A stretch of DNA of 64,000 bases from Streptococcus suis (GTDB lineage: Bacteria; Bacillota; Bacilli; Lactobacillales; Streptococcaceae), in the NCBI GenBank assembly GCA_002831545.1, contig CP025095.1, forward strand, positions 124,001 through 188,000, in the 5' to 3' direction. A model generated the notes under the pieces. That model was not told the origin of the DNA, searched no databases, and saw only the letters and a program-made list of their open reading frames with translations. Made by a program: the position numbers and the translations under genes. Of the stretch, positions 8,315-20,460 are shown in pieces (position 1 is the stretch's first letter; every line of letters starts with the position of its first letter).

Positions 8315-9571
8315 TTAATAAGTCAAAACTGAATATTTTTTCTTACCACGACGGATAACGGTTAACTCGCCGTCAATCTTGTCACTGTCAGAAAGGGTAT
8401 AGTCCAAGTCCTGCACACGCTCACCATTGACATAGATGGCACCATTTTGCACATCTTCACGAGCTTGGCGTTTTGAGTTGACAATACCAGAGGTGACTAG
8501 GAGTTCAACGATGTTAAGGTTGTCTTCAGCCTGTACAGCGTAGTTTGGAACGTTGCTGAGGCCCTGTTTGAGTTCTTTTGCGGACAGGTTTTTGATGTTG
8601 CCTGCGAACAATTGCTCGGTGATGTTAAGGGCCTGGTTATAAGCCTCTTCACCGTGTACCAATGTCACGACTTCCTTAGCCAAAATCTTCTGAGCCAGGC
8701 GTTCATGACGGGCAGCGTCAAAGTGTTTCTCGATTTCAGCAATCTCATCTAATGACAAGAAAGTAAAGATTTTCAAGAAACGAACAGCATCATCGTCCAT
8801 GACATTGAGCCAGAATTGGTACATTTCATACGGAGAAGTCTTGTCTGCATCCAACCAAACAGCGTTGCCCTCTGACTTACCGAACTTCTTACCTGTTGAG
8901 TCAGTGATGAGGGGAACAGTCATCACGTGACCAGACTTGTCAGCCTTGCGGCGAAGCAACTCGGTACCTGCAGTCATATTGCCCCATTGGTCAGAACCAC
9001 CGATTTGCAGAGTTACATTGTGCTTGTCGTTGAGCTCGTAGAAGTCATAGCCCTGCATGATTTGGTAGGCAAACTCGGTGTAGGAAATCCCTGTTTCAAT
9101 CCTTTTTTTCACAGAGTCTTTGCTCATCATGTAGTTGACCGTGTAGTATTTACCGACATCACGAAGGAAGTCGATAAAGCTGATGTCTGAGAACCAGTCG
9201 TAGTTGTTGACCATTTCAGCCTTATTATCACCATTTTCAAAATCCAAGAAGCGAGAGAGCTGACCTTGGATTTTTGTTACCCAACCGTCCACGGTATCTT
9301 TGGTTTGCAAGCTACGCTCCGCATCCTTGAAGGAAGGGTCGCCAATCAGACCAGTTGCACCGCCAACTAGGGCGTAAGGCTTGTGACCAGCTAACTGCAA
9401 GCGACGGCTGGTTAAGATAGCAACCAAGTGCCCCAAGTGTAAACTATCTGCTGTTGGATCGTATCCTGTGTAATAAGAAACCTGTCCTTCTGTCAATGCT
9501 TTTACCAAGGCTTCTTCGTCTGTCGTTTGAAAGACCAAGCCACGAGCTTTTAGTTCTTCAAAAATGTTCAT
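8315..9571 (-). CDS. tyrS: Tyrosyl-tRNA synthetase
   Basis: Charges tRNA-Tyr in the cytoplasm. The 418-residue class I enzyme has the HIGH-like motif HLGH (near 46-49), the KMSKS-like KFGKS (near 228-232) and a C-terminal S4 RNA-binding domain ([16 protein letters not shown]...). ATG 9571 follows AAAGGAG. It is divergent from pbp1b across about 150 bp; its -10 would be TATAAT (9662-9667, minus strand). No T-box antiterminator motif was seen in that short interval. Confidence 0.95.
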   Translation of the reverse strand: MNIFEELKARGLVFQTTDEEALVKALTEGQVSYYTGYDPTADSLHLGHLVAILTSRRLQLAGHKPYALVGGATGLIGDPSFKDAERSLQTKDTVDGWVTKIQGQLSRFLDFENGDNKAEMVNNYDWFSDISFIDFLRDVGKYYTVNYMMSKDSVKKRIETGISYTEFAYQIMQGYDFYELNDKHNVTLQIGGSDQWGNMTAGTELLRRKADKSGHVMTVPLITDSTGKKFGKSEGNAVWLDADKTSPYEMYQFWLNVMDDDAVRFLKIFTFLSLDEIAEIEKHFDAARHERLAQKILAKEVVTLVHGEEAYNQALNITEQLFAGNIKNLSAKELKQGLSNVPNYAVQAEDNLNIVELLVTSGIVNSKRQAREDVQNGAIYVNGERVQDLDYTLSDSDKIDGELTVIRRGKKKYSVLTY

Positions 9572-9661
9572 GTGGGCTGTCTCCTTTAGGTTTAATATAC
9601 AGGACCATAAATCATTTTATATGATTTTTGGACCGAACTTCATTTTAAAAAATTCCTCCCT

Positions 9662-9705
9662 ATTATACCACGAAATTGCGGAAAATAAACAAAATTTGGT
9701 ATAAT
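9662..9705. promoter_or_regulatory. Divergent tyrS / pbp1b promoters
   Basis: For pbp1b, TTGCGG (9677-9682), 17 bases and TATAAT (9700-9705). For tyrS on the minus strand, TATAAT reads from 9667 to 9662. The two promoters overlap, so their polymerases may exclude each other. Confidence 0.6.
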
Positions 9706-9724
9706 GGAACGATAAGGAGTTAAT

Positions 9725-12148
9725 ATGGCGACTAAATCAGATAAGCAAGATTTTAAAAAGAAAATCAGTGCCCTAGGCCTAGGGGATGTAGTAGGAGTTT
9801 TCCTTCGGACGCTGAAATTATTATTCAATTCAGTAGCTGTCTTGGTGTTCCTATTCGGTCTTTTTGGTGCGGGCATAGGAATTGGTTTCGTGGTTAGTCT
9901 TTTTGATGACGTTAAGATTCCCAAAACAGAGGAACTGGTAGCGAAGGTTTCAGAAGTTAGTCGGATTTCCACCGTTACCTATTCGGATGGTAGCTTGGTG
10001 TCGGAAGTTAATTCAGATCTGCTTCGTGTACCTATTACTTCGGAAGAGGTCTCGAATTATCTAAAACAGGCTGTAATTGCGACAGAGGATGAAACATTTG
10101 AAACCCATAATGGGGTTGTGCCTAAGGCTGTTTTGCGTGCGGCACTGGGATCGGTTGGTCTAGGTTCATCTAGCGGTGGTTCAACCTTGACCCAGCAATT
10201 GATAAAACAGCAACTTGTCGGAGATGCTCCAACCTTTACGCGTAAGGCTAATGAGATTGTTTCGGCTTTGGCATTAGAGCGGAATATGACCAAGGAAGAG
10301 ATTTTGACTATTTACTTAAATGTTTCTCCATTTGGTCGAAATAATCAGGGACGAAATATTGCAGGGGTAGAAGCTGCGGCTCAGGGAATTTTTGGTAAAC
10401 CAGCGAAAGACTTGACTGTTCCGCAGGCTGCTTTTATTGCAGGCTTACCGCAAAGTCCGATTGTTTATTCTCCCTATGCATCAGATGGAACACGTAAATC
10501 AGATGAAGATATGGTTTACGGTATTGAACGCTATCAAGATGTTCTCTTTAATATGTATCGGGCGTCATTCTTGACCAAGGAAGAGTACGAAACCTACAAA
10601 GCTTACGATATTAAACAAGATTTTATTGCTCCAGCTCCTGTAATGGCGGATACGAAAGATTATCTCTACTACGAGGTCATGGAAGAAGCGCAAGAGGTTA
10701 TGTTTGATTATCTGGTAAAACGCGATAAGGTTTCTGAAAATGACTTGAAAAACGATGAAACCAAGGCTTCCTATGAAGAATTGGCTAAGCAAGAATTGAG
10801 TCAAGGCGGCTATACGATCAAGAGTACCGTTGATCAAGGAATCTATGCGGCAATGCAGTCTGTTGTGGCAAACTATGGGTCTGTTTTGGATGACGGAAAC
10901 GAATATGTCGAGACAGGTAGTGTCTTAATTGATAATGCCACAGGAGCTATTTTAGGATTTGTGGGTGGTCGCGACTATGCAACCAACCAAAATAATCATG
11001 CCTTTGATACCCTTCGTTCGCCAGCGTCAACCATCAAGCCTCTGTTAGCTTACGGTATTGCGATTGATCAAGGTTTGATAGGTTCTGCTAGCATCCTTTC
11101 AGATTATCCAACGAACTTCTCAAGTGGACAACCGATTATGTATGGTTCAGGACGTGGTACTGGTATGATGAACTTACAGACGGCTATTGACCGTTCTGTT
11201 AACATTCCTGCTTTTTGGACCTATAAGATGATGAGAAATGCAGGTGTAGATGCCAAAGCGTACATGGATAAAATGAATTATCATATTCCTATGTACGATA
11301 TTGAAAGTGTACCGTTGGGCGGTGGTGTTGAAATTTCAGTATTGACAAATACCAATGCCTATCAAACTTTGGCAAATGGTGGCGTTTATAACAAACATTA
11401 TATTGTTGAAAGCATTACTGCCTCTGATGGAACAGTAGTGTATCAGCATAAAGCAGCTCCGGTTCAGGTCTATTCTAAAGCAACTGCAAGTATTATGAAC
11501 CAGCTTTTGAGACAGGTTGTCAACTCTGGTTATACTACGACGTTCAAGAGTCGATTGAGTGGTTTAAACCCACAGGCAGCATCATCTGATTTCGTCGGTA
11601 AGACGGGAACAAGTAATGAAGTCAATGACGTGTGGCTCATGCTATCAACCCCTAGAGTAACTTTAGGTACTTGGGCTGGGAATGATGATAACTCAGAAAT
11701 GTATGTCTGGACAGGCTACCATAATAATTCACAATATGTGGCCCATATGGTTGATGCGCTTTATAATGTTAATGCGGATATGTTCGCAGGAAAATTTGAA
11801 TTAGACAGTAGTGTTATTGCTTCTAGTGTCGTTGTTTCTACGGGTCAACGTGCAGGGACGACACAGGTAAATGGGCGCCAAGTAACAGTTGGTGGTGCGA
11901 TGACAACTAGTTATTGGGCTAAAAATGGTGCACCAGTAACAAGTTATAACTTCATGGTTGGGGGGACAGATAGTGACCGAGCACAGGCTTGGAATACAAT
12001 TATCGGTTCCCAAACGCCAACATCAAGTAGCTCAACCCAACGAAGCAGTTCGACTCGGAGTAGAACGAGTTCTTCAGCTAATAACACGAACCAGTCATCA
12101 GAAACGCAAACAGCAACTAGTGAGCAAGCGAATAATGATTCACCTTGA
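9725..12148 (+). CDS. pbp1b: Class A penicillin-binding protein 1B
   Basis: Bifunctional peptidoglycan polymerase and crosslinker of 807 residues, anchored by one N-terminal helix (about 38-62). The GT51 glycosyltransferase domain shows EDETFETHNG (near 120-129, with the catalytic Glu) and GGSTLTQQLIKQ. The transpeptidase domain shows the SxxK motif STIK with Ser435, an SVN box and KTGTS with Lys626. The last ~45 residues are a Ser/Thr-rich low-complexity tail. It sits opposite tyrS as in other streptococci, and its stop overlaps the -35 of the rpoB leader promoter. Confidence 0.95.
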   Translation: MATKSDKQDFKKKISALGLGDVVGVFLRTLKLLFNSVAVLVFLFGLFGAGIGIGFVVSLFDDVKIPKTEELVAKVSEVSRISTVTYSDGSLVSEVNSDLLRVPITSEEVSNYLKQAVIATEDETFETHNGVVPKAVLRAALGSVGLGSSSGGSTLTQQLIKQQLVGDAPTFTRKANEIVSALALERNMTKEEILTIYLNVSPFGRNNQGRNIAGVEAAAQGIFGKPAKDLTVPQAAFIAGLPQSPIVYSPYASDGTRKSDEDMVYGIERYQDVLFNMYRASFLTKEEYETYKAYDIKQDFIAPAPVMADTKDYLYYEVMEEAQEVMFDYLVKRDKVSENDLKNDETKASYEELAKQELSQGGYTIKSTVDQGIYAAMQSVVANYGSVLDDGNEYVETGSVLIDNATGAILGFVGGRDYATNQNNHAFDTLRSPASTIKPLLAYGIAIDQGLIGSASILSDYPTNFSSGQPIMYGSGRGTGMMNLQTAIDRSVNIPAFWTYKMMRNAGVDAKAYMDKMNYHIPMYDIESVPLGGGVEISVLTNTNAYQTLANGGVYNKHYIVESITASDGTVVYQHKAAPVQVYSKATASIMNQLLRQVVNSGYTTTFKSRLSGLNPQAASSDFVGKTGTSNEVNDVWLMLSTPRVTLGTWAGNDDNSEMYVWTGYHNNSQYVAHMVDALYNVNADMFAGKFELDSSVIASSVVVSTGQRAGTTQVNGRQVTVGGAMTTSYWAKNGAPVTSYNFMVGGTDSDRAQAWNTIIGSQTPTSSSSTQRSSSTRSRTSSSANNTNQSSETQTATSEQANNDSP

Positions 12149-12275
12149 TTTTTCCTAGTACTTGTGCTATAATAGTATAAATTATTTGTCGTGTGTCTTG
12201 TTTGAAATATTGTCCAAACAAGGCTTGCAGCAGTTAAATCAAACTTTTTCAAAGGAAGATTTAGCTGCTCTTTTT
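12145..12275 (+). promoter_or_regulatory. rpoB promoter, short leader and intrinsic terminator
   Basis: TTGATT (12145-12150), 17 bases and TATAAT with an extended TG (12168-12173) form a strong promoter. About 25 bases after the start an 8-bp hairpin (CTTGTTTG/CAAACAAG) appears, then a 12-bp stem (12229-12240 with 12258-12269) ending in CTTTTT. The layout fits either an attenuator for rpoBC or a ~100-nt small RNA with its own terminator. Confidence 0.55.
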
Positions 12276-12372
12276 GTGTCTATGAGGAATTTTTTTGAGA
12301 ATTGTTACCTATTCTTAAAGATTCTAAAAATTCAGAAAAAGGATGAATGTTGGTCATTTATTGGCTGTTTTA

Positions 12373-12880
12373 ATTGAACTCGCCTACAACTCTGTGAAAA
12401 AAGATAAGGTTTGTAGTGCTTTGGTTTTGTTTACTTCGTGGCGTCGTAAACGACTGAACTTTCTTCGACGATTTGTCAAGAAAGTCCTAGTCGTTCTGAC
12501 GAGGGTGCGTCAACAAAATCAAAGATTTTGGACTTACCGCTTATTTTTCTTTGAGTTGTTTACGGCTTAGTATCTTTTAATTGAACTCGGACTAAATTCG
12601 TCGGAAAAAAGATAAATCTCCTAGTGTCTGATGACACTTCGTTGATTTCCTATTTTTCTCTCGAATTTTACGTCCTCGTATCTTTTAATTGAACTCGACC
12701 TAAAACCTGTGTGAAAAAGTGTATGAAATATTTACTTTGGTTTGTTACTCCCAACGTCGTAAACGTCTGGCCTTTCTTCGACGATTTGTCAAGAAAGTCC
12801 TAGTCGTTCTGACGAGGGTGCGTCTACAAAATCAAAGATTTTGGACTTACCGCTTATTTTCACTTTGGTTTTCACGGTCT
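12373..12880 (-). repeat. Array of structured repeats upstream of rpoB
   Basis: Three copies of a TTTTAATTGAACTCG... module begin at 12371, 12576 and 12687. A ~105-bp segment (about 12440-12545) recurs nearly unchanged at 12755-12860. Read on the minus strand these units match the array at 44331-44795. Each unit has a variable hairpin: CAAAATC/GATTTTG in two, GTGTC/GACAC in one. The array lies wholly in the rpoB 5' region and no gene is supported in it. Confidence 0.65.
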
Positions 12881-12907
12881 CGTATCTTATTACAAAGGAG
12901 AAAACTT

Positions 12908-15900
12908 TTGGCAGGACATGAAGTTCAGTACGGTAAGCACCGTACCCGTCGTAGTTTTTCAAGAATCAAGGAAGTTCTTGATTTACCAAATTTGATTGAA
13001 ATCCAAACGGACTCTTTCCAAGACTTTTTAGATTATGGTTTGAAAGAAGTCTTTGAAGATGTACTTCCAGTTTCAAACTTTACGGATACCATGGAATTGG
13101 AATTCGTTGGTTATGAATTGAAAGAGCCTAAATACACATTGGAAGAGGCGCGTGCGCATGATGCAAACTACTCAGCTCCAATTTATGTAACTTTCCGTCT
13201 GGTGAATAAAGAAACTGGCGAGATCAAGACACAAGAAGTCTTTTTCGGTGAGTTTCCAATCATGACTGAAATGGGTACCTTCATCATCAACGGTGCAGAG
13301 CGTATCATCGTTTCTCAGTTGGTTCGTTCACCAGGTGTCTACTTCAATGATAAAGTAGATAAGAACGGTAAAGTAGGTTATGGTTCAACGGTTATCCCTA
13401 ACCGTGGAGCTTGGTTGGAATTGGAAACAGATTCAAAAGACATTGCCTACACTCGTATTGACCGTACGCGTAAGATTCCGTTCACAACGCTTGTTCGTGC
13501 GCTTGGTTTCTCAGGTGATGATGAAATCTTTGACATCTTTGGCGATAGCGAATTGGTTCGCAATACCATTGAAAAAGATATTCATAAAAACCCAGCTGAT
13601 TCTCGTACAGATGAAGCGCTTAAGGAAATCTATGAGCGCCTTCGTCCAGGTGAACCAAAGACAGCTGAAAGCTCTCGTAGCCTTTTGACAGCTCGTTTCT
13701 TTGACCCACGTCGTTACGATTTGGCACCTGTTGGTCGTTACAAGATTAATAAAAAACTCAACCTCCGTACTCGTTTGCTCAACCAAACACTTGCTGAGCA
13801 TGTGATTAACGGTGAGACAGGCGAAATTGTCTTGGAAGCTGGTACTGTATTGAGTCGTGATGTGCTTGAAAAAGTAGAAGCACAATTCGATGAGCTCAAC
13901 TTGGTAGAATACATTCCAAATGACAACGCTGTTCTTCTTGAGCCAGTTCTTTTGCAGAAATTCAAGATTGTAGCTCCTAAGGATCCAGAACGTGTTGTGA
14001 CGGTGATTGGTAATGCTAATCCAGCTGAAAATGTGCGTACAGTAACGCCTGCGGATATCTTGGCAGAGATGAGCTACTTCCTCAACTTGGCTGAGGGTCT
14101 TGGTCGTGTAGATGATATTGACCACTTGGGTAACCGTCGTATTCGTGCCGTTGGTGAATTGCTTGCTAACCAAGTACGTATCGGTTTGACACGTATGGAA
14201 CGTAACTTGCGTGAGCGTATGTCTGTTCAAGACAATGAAGTATTGACGCCACAACAAATCATCAATATCCGTCCTGTTACAGCCGCAATCAAAGAATTCT
14301 TTGGTTCATCTCAGTTGTCACAGTTCATGGACCAACACAACCCACTTTCTGAGTTGTCTCACAAACGCCGTTTGTCAGCCCTGGGACCTGGTGGTTTGAC
14401 TCGTGACCGTGCTGGTTATGAGGTTCGAGACGTTCACTACACTCACTATGGTCGTATGTGTCCGATTGAAACGCCTGAGGGACCAAACATCGGTTTGATC
14501 AACAACTTGTCATCTTATGGGCATCTCAACAAGTATGGTTTCATCCAAACACCATACCGCAAGATTGACCGTGCAACTGGTACAGTTACAAATGAGATCG
14601 TTTGGTTGACAGCCGATGAAGAAGATGCCTACATCGTAGCCCAATCAACATCACCTCTTGATGAAAACAACCGCTTCGTTGATAAGATTGTTATGGGACG
14701 TCACCAAGGTAACAACCAAGAGTTCCCAGCAGATTCAGCAGACTTCATGGACGTTTCTCCTAAGCAGGTAGTTGCCGTTGCGACAGCATGTATTCCTTTC
14801 TTGGAAAACGATGACTCCAACCGTGCCCTCATGGGTGCCAACATGCAACGTCAGGCTGTTCCATTGATTGATCCAAAAGCACCTTACGTTGGTACTGGTA
14901 TGGAATACCAGGCTGCCCACGACTCAGGTGCGGCAATTATCGCTCAACACGATGGTAAGGTTGTTTACGCAGATGCGGACAAGGTAGAAGTGCGTCGTGA
15001 AGATGGATCGCTTGATGTCTACCACATTTCTAAATTCCGTCGTTCAAACTCGGGTACTGCCTACAACCAACGTACCCTTGTAAAATTGGGCGACATCGTA
15101 GAAAAAGGCGACTTCATCGCAGATGGACCTTCTATGGAAAATGGGGAAATGGCTCTTGGTCAAAACCCTATCGTTGCCTACATGACTTGGGAAGGTTACA
15201 ACTTCGAGGATGCGGTTATCATGTCTGAACGCCTTGTGAAAGACGATGTCTATACATCTGTTCACTTGGAAGAGTACGAATCAGAAACACGCGATACCAA
15301 GTTAGGACCTGAAGAAATCACTCGCGAAATTCCAAACGTTGGTGAAGATGCTCTTCGCAACTTGGACGAAATGGGGATTATCCGTATTGGTGCCGAAGTT
15401 AAAGAAGGCGACATCCTTGTTGGTAAAGTCACTCCAAAAGGTGAAAAAGATCTTTCTGCTGAAGAGCGCCTCTTGCACGCGATCTTCGGTGATAAGTCAC
15501 GTGAAGTACGTGATACATCTCTTCGTGTACCTCACGGTGCCGATGGTGTCGTTCGTGATGTGAAAATCTTTACTCGTGCCAACGGTGATGAATTGCAATC
15601 AGGTGTTAACATGTTGGTTCGTGTTTACATCGCTCAAAAACGTAAGATCAAGGTCGGAGATAAGATGGCCGGTCGTCACGGTAACAAGGGTGTCGTTTCA
15701 CGTATTGTACCTGTTGAGGATATGCCATATCTTCCAGACGGAACACCAGTTGACATCATGTTGAACCCACTCGGGGTGCCATCACGTATGAACATCGGTC
15801 AGGTTATGGAACTTCACTTGGGTATGGCGGCTCGCAACTTGGGCATCCATATCGCAACACCAGTTTTCGATGGTGCAAGTTCAGAAGACCTCTGGTCAAC

Positions 15901-16480
15901 TGTTAAAGAAGCAGGTATGGATTCAGATGCCAAAACCATTCTTTACGATGGACGTACAGGTGAGCCATTTGACAACCGCGTATCTGTTGGTGTCATGTAC
16001 ATGATCAAGCTTCACCACATGGTTGATGATAAACTTCACGCCCGCTCAGTCGGACCATACTCACTCGTTACCCAACAGCCACTCGGAGGTAAGGCTCAGT
16101 TTGGTGGTCAGCGTTTCGGTGAGATGGAGGTTTGGGCCCTTGAAGCCTATGGTGCTTCAAACGTCCTTCAAGAAATCTTGACTTACAAGTCAGATGATGT
16201 GACAGGCCGTCTGAAAGCCTATGAAGCCATCACCAAAGGTAAACCAATTCCAAAACCAGGTGTTCCAGAATCATTCCGCGTTCTTGTCAAAGAATTGCAA
16301 TCACTTGGTTTGGATATGCGTGTCCTTGATGAAGACAACAATGAAGTAGAATTGCGTGACCTTGATGAAGGTGAAGATGATGACATCATCCACGTAGATG
16401 ATCTTGAAAAAGCACGTGCAAAAGCCGCAGCTGACGCAGCCGCAGCCTTTGCAGCAGAAGAAGCAGAAGGTAAAGAATAG
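12908..16480 (+). CDS. rpoB: RNA polymerase beta subunit
   Basis: Core subunit of RNA polymerase, 1190 residues. The TTG start at 12908 gives [17 protein letters not shown], matching the usual streptococcal N-terminus, with AAAGGAG seven bases upstream; the frame extends to 12719 but that part encodes repeat DNA. The rifampicin pocket ([20 protein letters not shown] near residues 465-484, then [11 protein letters not shown]) is wild type at the sites usually mutated. The C-terminus is acidic and then Ala/Glu-rich. Followed by rpoC after ~180 bases. Confidence 0.97.
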   Translation: MAGHEVQYGKHRTRRSFSRIKEVLDLPNLIEIQTDSFQDFLDYGLKEVFEDVLPVSNFTDTMELEFVGYELKEPKYTLEEARAHDANYSAPIYVTFRLVNKETGEIKTQEVFFGEFPIMTEMGTFIINGAERIIVSQLVRSPGVYFNDKVDKNGKVGYGSTVIPNRGAWLELETDSKDIAYTRIDRTRKIPFTTLVRALGFSGDDEIFDIFGDSELVRNTIEKDIHKNPADSRTDEALKEIYERLRPGEPKTAESSRSLLTARFFDPRRYDLAPVGRYKINKKLNLRTRLLNQTLAEHVINGETGEIVLEAGTVLSRDVLEKVEAQFDELNLVEYIPNDNAVLLEPVLLQKFKIVAPKDPERVVTVIGNANPAENVRTVTPADILAEMSYFLNLAEGLGRVDDIDHLGNRRIRAVGELLANQVRIGLTRMERNLRERMSVQDNEVLTPQQIINIRPVTAAIKEFFGSSQLSQFMDQHNPLSELSHKRRLSALGPGGLTRDRAGYEVRDVHYTHYGRMCPIETPEGPNIGLINNLSSYGHLNKYGFIQTPYRKIDRATGTVTNEIVWLTADEEDAYIVAQSTSPLDENNRFVDKIVMGRHQGNNQEFPADSADFMDVSPKQVVAVATACIPFLENDDSNRALMGANMQRQAVPLIDPKAPYVGTGMEYQAAHDSGAAIIAQHDGKVVYADADKVEVRREDGSLDVYHISKFRRSNSGTAYNQRTLVKLGDIVEKGDFIADGPSMENGEMALGQNPIVAYMTWEGYNFEDAVIMSERLVKDDVYTSVHLEEYESETRDTKLGPEEITREIPNVGEDALRNLDEMGIIRIGAEVKEGDILVGKVTPKGEKDLSAEERLLHAIFGDKSREVRDTSLRVPHGADGVVRDVKIFTRANGDELQSGVNMLVRVYIAQKRKIKVGDKMAGRHGNKGVVSRIVPVEDMPYLPDGTPVDIMLNPLGVPSRMNIGQVMELHLGMAARNLGIHIATPVFDGASSEDLWSTVKEAGMDSDAKTILYDGRTGEPFDNRVSVGVMYMIKLHHMVDDKLHARSVGPYSLVTQQPLGGKAQFGGQRFGEMEVWALEAYGASNVLQEILTYKSDDVTGRLKAYEAITKGKPIPKPGVPESFRVLVKELQSLGLDMRVLDEDNNEVELRDLDEGEDDDIIHVDDLEKARAKAAADAAAAFAAEEAEGKE

Positions 16481-16661
16481 TTCAATTGGATGGAAGAAGT
16501 TGGTCCTTGTTCTAGTGATAATGAGGACAAGGACTGGCTGACTTTATCCGTTTGATTTATGGAAGAGTAATGAAATGGTTATTCCTCCTACCTTATGTAG
16601 ATAATTCAAGAATTTGAGGTGAGGAAATCCAGCCTCTCACAAGAAAAGAAAGGGATTATTA

Positions 16662-19600
16662 GTGGTTGACGTAAATCGATTTAAAAGTATGCAAATCACG
16701 TTAGCTTCACCAAGTAAGGTCCGTTCATGGTCTTACGGTGAGGTTAAAAAACCTGAAACAATCAACTATCGTACACTCAAACCAGAACGTGATGGACTTT
16801 TTGACGAAGTTATCTTTGGTCCAACAAAAGACTGGGAGTGTTCATGTGGTAAATACAAGCGTATCCGTTATAAAGGGATCACTTGTGACCGCTGTGGTGT
16901 GGAAGTAACTCGTGCAAAAGTACGTCGTGAACGTATGGGACACATTGAGTTGAAAGCACCAATTTCACATATTTGGTATTTCAAAGGGATTCCAAGTCGT
17001 ATGGGCTTGACCTTGGATATGAGCCCACGTGCGCTTGAAGAAGTTATCTACTTCGCAGCTTACGTGGTGATCGATCCGAAAGATACACCGCTTGAGCACA
17101 AGTCTATCATGACAGAACGTGAATACCGCGAGCGTTTGCGTGAATATGGCTATGGTTCATTCGTTGCTAAAATGGGTGCAGAAGCCATTCAAGACCTCTT
17201 GAAACAAGTCGATCTTCCAAAAGAAATCGCAGCTTTGAAAGAAGAATTGAAAACAGCTTCTGGTCAAAAACGCATTAAAGCAGTTCGCCGCTTGGATGTA
17301 TTGGATGCCTTCTACAAATCTGGTAACAAGCCTGAGTGGATGATTCTCAATATCCTTCCAGTTATTCCACCAGATTTGCGTCCGATGGTTCAGTTGGATG
17401 GTGGCCGTTTTGCGGCGTCTGACTTGAACGAACTCTACCGCCGTGTTATCAACCGTAACAACCGTTTGGCTCGTCTTTTGGAATTGAACGCTCCAGGTAT
17501 CATCGTACAAAACGAAAAACGTATGCTCCAAGAAGCTGTGGATGCTTTGATTGACAACGGTCGCCGTGGTCGTCCAATTACAGGACCAGGTAGCCGTCCA
17601 CTTAAATCACTCAGCCACATGCTTAAAGGTAAGCAAGGACGTTTCCGTCAAAACTTGCTTGGTAAGCGTGTTGACTTCTCAGGACGTTCCGTTATCGCCG
17701 TTGGTCCAACGCTTAAAATGTACCAATGTGGTGTGCCACGCGAAATGGCTATCGAGCTCTTCAAACCGTTTGTCATGCGCGAAATCGTTGCCCGTGATAT
17801 TGCTGGTAACGTAAAAGCTGCAAAACGTTTGATTGAACGCGGGGATGATCGTATTTGGGATATCTTGGAAGAAGTGATCAAAGAACACCCAGTTCTTTTG
17901 AACCGCGCACCTACCCTTCACCGTTTGGGTATCCAGGCTTTTGAGCCAGTTCTGATCGACGGTAAAGCCCTTCGTTTGCACCCGCTTGTCTGTGAAGCCT
18001 ACAACGCCGACTTTGACGGTGACCAGATGGCGATTCACGTTCCATTGTCAGAAGAAGCTCAGGCAGAAGCTCGTATTCTTATGCTTGCCGCAGAACACAT
18101 CCTTAACCCTAAAGATGGTAAACCAGTCGTAACACCATCTCAGGATATGGTTTTGGGTAACTACTACTTGACCATGGAAGATGCTGGTCGTGAAGGTGAA
18201 GGTATGGTCTTCAAGGATGCGGATGAGGCTGTTATGGCTTACCGCAATGGTTATGTTCACTTGCATACCCGTGTTGGTATCGCAACGGATAGTCTTGACA
18301 AGCCTTGGAAAGACAATCAAAAACACAAGATTATGATGACAACTGTCGGAAAAATCTTGTTTAACGCAATTATGCCTGAAGGACTTCCTTATCTGCAAGA
18401 GCCAAACAATGCCAACTTGACAGAAGGAACTCCTGATAAATACTTCTTGGAACCAGGTTCGGATATCAAGGCTGCTATTGCAGAATTGCCAATCAACCCA
18501 CCATTCAAGAAGAAAAATCTCGGTAACATCATCGCTGAAATCTTCAAGCGTTTCCGTACAACTGAAACCTCAGCCCTACTTGACCGTTTGAAAGACTTGG
18601 GTTACTATCACTCAACACTTGCTGGTTTGACAGTGGGTATTGCCGATATCCCAGTTATCGACAACAAGGCTGAGATTATTGAAGAATCTCACGAACGTGT
18701 AGAACAAATCAAGAAACAATTCCGTCGTGGTATGATTACAGACGACGAGCGTTATACAGCTGTTACAGATGAGTGGCGTTCCGCTAAGGAAAAATTGGAA
18801 AAACGCCTGGTTGAAAAACAAGATCCTAAGAACCCAATCGTTATGATGATGGACTCTGGTGCCCGTGGTAACATCTCCAACTTCTCCCAGTTGGCCGGTA
18901 TGCGTGGTCTTATGTCAGCTCCGAACGGACGTATCATGGAATTGCCTATCTTGTCTAACTTCCGTGAAGGTCTTTCGGTACTCGAGATGTTCTTCTCAAC
19001 TCACGGTGCCCGTAAGGGTATGACGGATACGGCCTTGAAGACAGCTGACTCAGGTTACTTGACTCGTCGTTTGGTTGACGTTGCCCAAGACGTTATTATC
19101 CGTGAAGACGACTGTGGAACTGACCGTGGTCTTGACATCCGTTCTATCACAGATGGCAAGGAAATGATCGAGCCACTTGAAGAGCGTTTGCAAGGTCGTT
19201 ACACTAAGAAAACTGTTAAACACCCTGAAACTGGTGCAGTCATCATCGGTCCAAACCAATTGATTACTGAAGATATTGCCCGTGAAATTGTCAATGCAGG
19301 TGTTGAACAAGTAACCATCCGTAGCGTATTTACATGTAACACTCGTCACGGTGTCTGCCGTCATTGTTACGGTATCAACTTGGCAACAGGTGATGCGGTT
19401 GAAGTGGGTGAAGCAGTTGGTACAATCGCTGCCCAATCAATCGGTGAGCCAGGTACACAGCTTACAATGCGTACCTTCCACACGGGTGGGGTAGCCTCAA
19501 ACAGCGATATTACGCAGGGTCTTCCTCGTGTCCAAGAGATCTTTGAAGCCCGTAATCCGAAAGGGGAAGCGGTTATCACTGAGGTCAAAGGTGAAGTTAT

Positions 19601-20309
19601 CGCCATTGAAGAAGATGCTTCTACTCGTACCAAGAAAGTCTTTGTTAAGGGTGTAACTGGCGAAGGCGAATATGTGGTTCCATTTACAGCCCGTATGAAG
19701 GTTGAAGTGGGTGACCAAGTTGCGCGTGGAGCAGCCCTTACCGAAGGTTCTATCCAACCAAAACGCTTGCTCGAAGTCCGTGATGTCTTGGCGGTTGAAA
19801 CTTATCTTCTTTCTGAAGTTCAAAAAGTTTACCGTAGCCAGGGTGTAGAAATCGGCGACAAGCACATCGAGGTAATGGTTCGTCAAATGCTTCGTAAAGT
19901 TCGTGTCATGGATCCAGGTGACACAGATCTTCTCATGGGTACCCTCATGGATATCACAGACTTTACAGATGCCAATGCTGAAGTGGTTATCGCTGGTGGT
20001 ATTCCGGCAACAGCTCGTCCAGTTCTTATGGGTATCACGAAGGCTTCCCTTGAAACCAACTCATTCTTGTCTGCTGCATCCTTCCAGGAAACAACTCGTG
20101 TCCTTACAGATGCTGCTATTCGTGGTAAACGTGACAACCTTCTCGGTCTTAAAGAGAACGTTATTATCGGTAAGATTATCCCAGCAGGTACAGGTATGGC
20201 CCGCTACCGTAATCTTGAACCACAAGCCATCAATGAAGTTGAAATCATTGAAGACACAGTAGCAGAAGAGCTTGCAGCAGAAGCAGAGCTTGAAGCTGTA
20301 ACTGAATAA
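16662..20309 (+). CDS. rpoC: RNA polymerase beta' subunit
   Basis: Catalytic core subunit, 1215 residues, GTG start ([17 protein letters not shown]). The N-terminal zinc finger has Cys60, 62, 75 and 78. The Mg2+-binding active-site motif NADFDGD lies near residue 448. Later regions include the bridge helix and trigger loop ([32 protein letters not shown]) and a second Cys cluster ([13 protein letters not shown]). Ends in a Glu-rich tail and is followed by a terminator. Confidence 0.97.
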   Translation: MVDVNRFKSMQITLASPSKVRSWSYGEVKKPETINYRTLKPERDGLFDEVIFGPTKDWECSCGKYKRIRYKGITCDRCGVEVTRAKVRRERMGHIELKAPISHIWYFKGIPSRMGLTLDMSPRALEEVIYFAAYVVIDPKDTPLEHKSIMTEREYRERLREYGYGSFVAKMGAEAIQDLLKQVDLPKEIAALKEELKTASGQKRIKAVRRLDVLDAFYKSGNKPEWMILNILPVIPPDLRPMVQLDGGRFAASDLNELYRRVINRNNRLARLLELNAPGIIVQNEKRMLQEAVDALIDNGRRGRPITGPGSRPLKSLSHMLKGKQGRFRQNLLGKRVDFSGRSVIAVGPTLKMYQCGVPREMAIELFKPFVMREIVARDIAGNVKAAKRLIERGDDRIWDILEEVIKEHPVLLNRAPTLHRLGIQAFEPVLIDGKALRLHPLVCEAYNADFDGDQMAIHVPLSEEAQAEARILMLAAEHILNPKDGKPVVTPSQDMVLGNYYLTMEDAGREGEGMVFKDADEAVMAYRNGYVHLHTRVGIATDSLDKPWKDNQKHKIMMTTVGKILFNAIMPEGLPYLQEPNNANLTEGTPDKYFLEPGSDIKAAIAELPINPPFKKKNLGNIIAEIFKRFRTTETSALLDRLKDLGYYHSTLAGLTVGIADIPVIDNKAEIIEESHERVEQIKKQFRRGMITDDERYTAVTDEWRSAKEKLEKRLVEKQDPKNPIVMMMDSGARGNISNFSQLAGMRGLMSAPNGRIMELPILSNFREGLSVLEMFFSTHGARKGMTDTALKTADSGYLTRRLVDVAQDVIIREDDCGTDRGLDIRSITDGKEMIEPLEERLQGRYTKKTVKHPETGAVIIGPNQLITEDIAREIVNAGVEQVTIRSVFTCNTRHGVCRHCYGINLATGDAVEVGEAVGTIAAQSIGEPGTQLTMRTFHTGGVASNSDITQGLPRVQEIFEARNPKGEAVITEVKGEVIAIEEDASTRTKKVFVKGVTGEGEYVVPFTARMKVEVGDQVARGAALTEGSIQPKRLLEVRDVLAVETYLLSEVQKVYRSQGVEIGDKHIEVMVRQMLRKVRVMDPGDTDLLMGTLMDITDFTDANAEVVIAGGIPATARPVLMGITKASLETNSFLSAASFQETTRVLTDAAIRGKRDNLLGLKENVIIGKIIPAGTGMARYRNLEPQAINEVEIIEDTVAEELAAEAELEAVTE

Positions 20310-20317
20310 ATTAAGAT

Positions 20318-20350
20318 GGCACATCTCTCTTTTCTAGGGATGTGCTTTTT
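20318..20350 (+). terminator. rpoBC terminator
   Basis: GCACATCTCT pairs with AGGGATGTGC and is followed by five T. Confidence 0.85.
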
Positions 20351-20460
20351 GATATTCGGAAATGAAGCGCATACATTACTTGATAAGGAATTAACAAGCA
20401 GAATGTTTTCTTAAATCAGATGATTTCGATATAATGTGTACGAAAAAGGAAGTATGTGTT

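Noticed and set aside
9572..9724. T-box antiterminator before tyrS
   Set aside because: The interval is only about 150 bp and the T-box consensus is absent on the minus strand.
12719..12907. Upstream in-frame extension of rpoB by 63 codons
   Set aside because: It encodes repeat DNA with no family match; TTG 12908 has a good ribosome site and gives the standard N-terminus.
13511..14257. Long antisense frame within rpoB (248 codons)
   Set aside because: Shadow of a strongly codon-biased gene; no ribosome site or family. The same holds for antisense frames in rpoC, groEL and rnjA.
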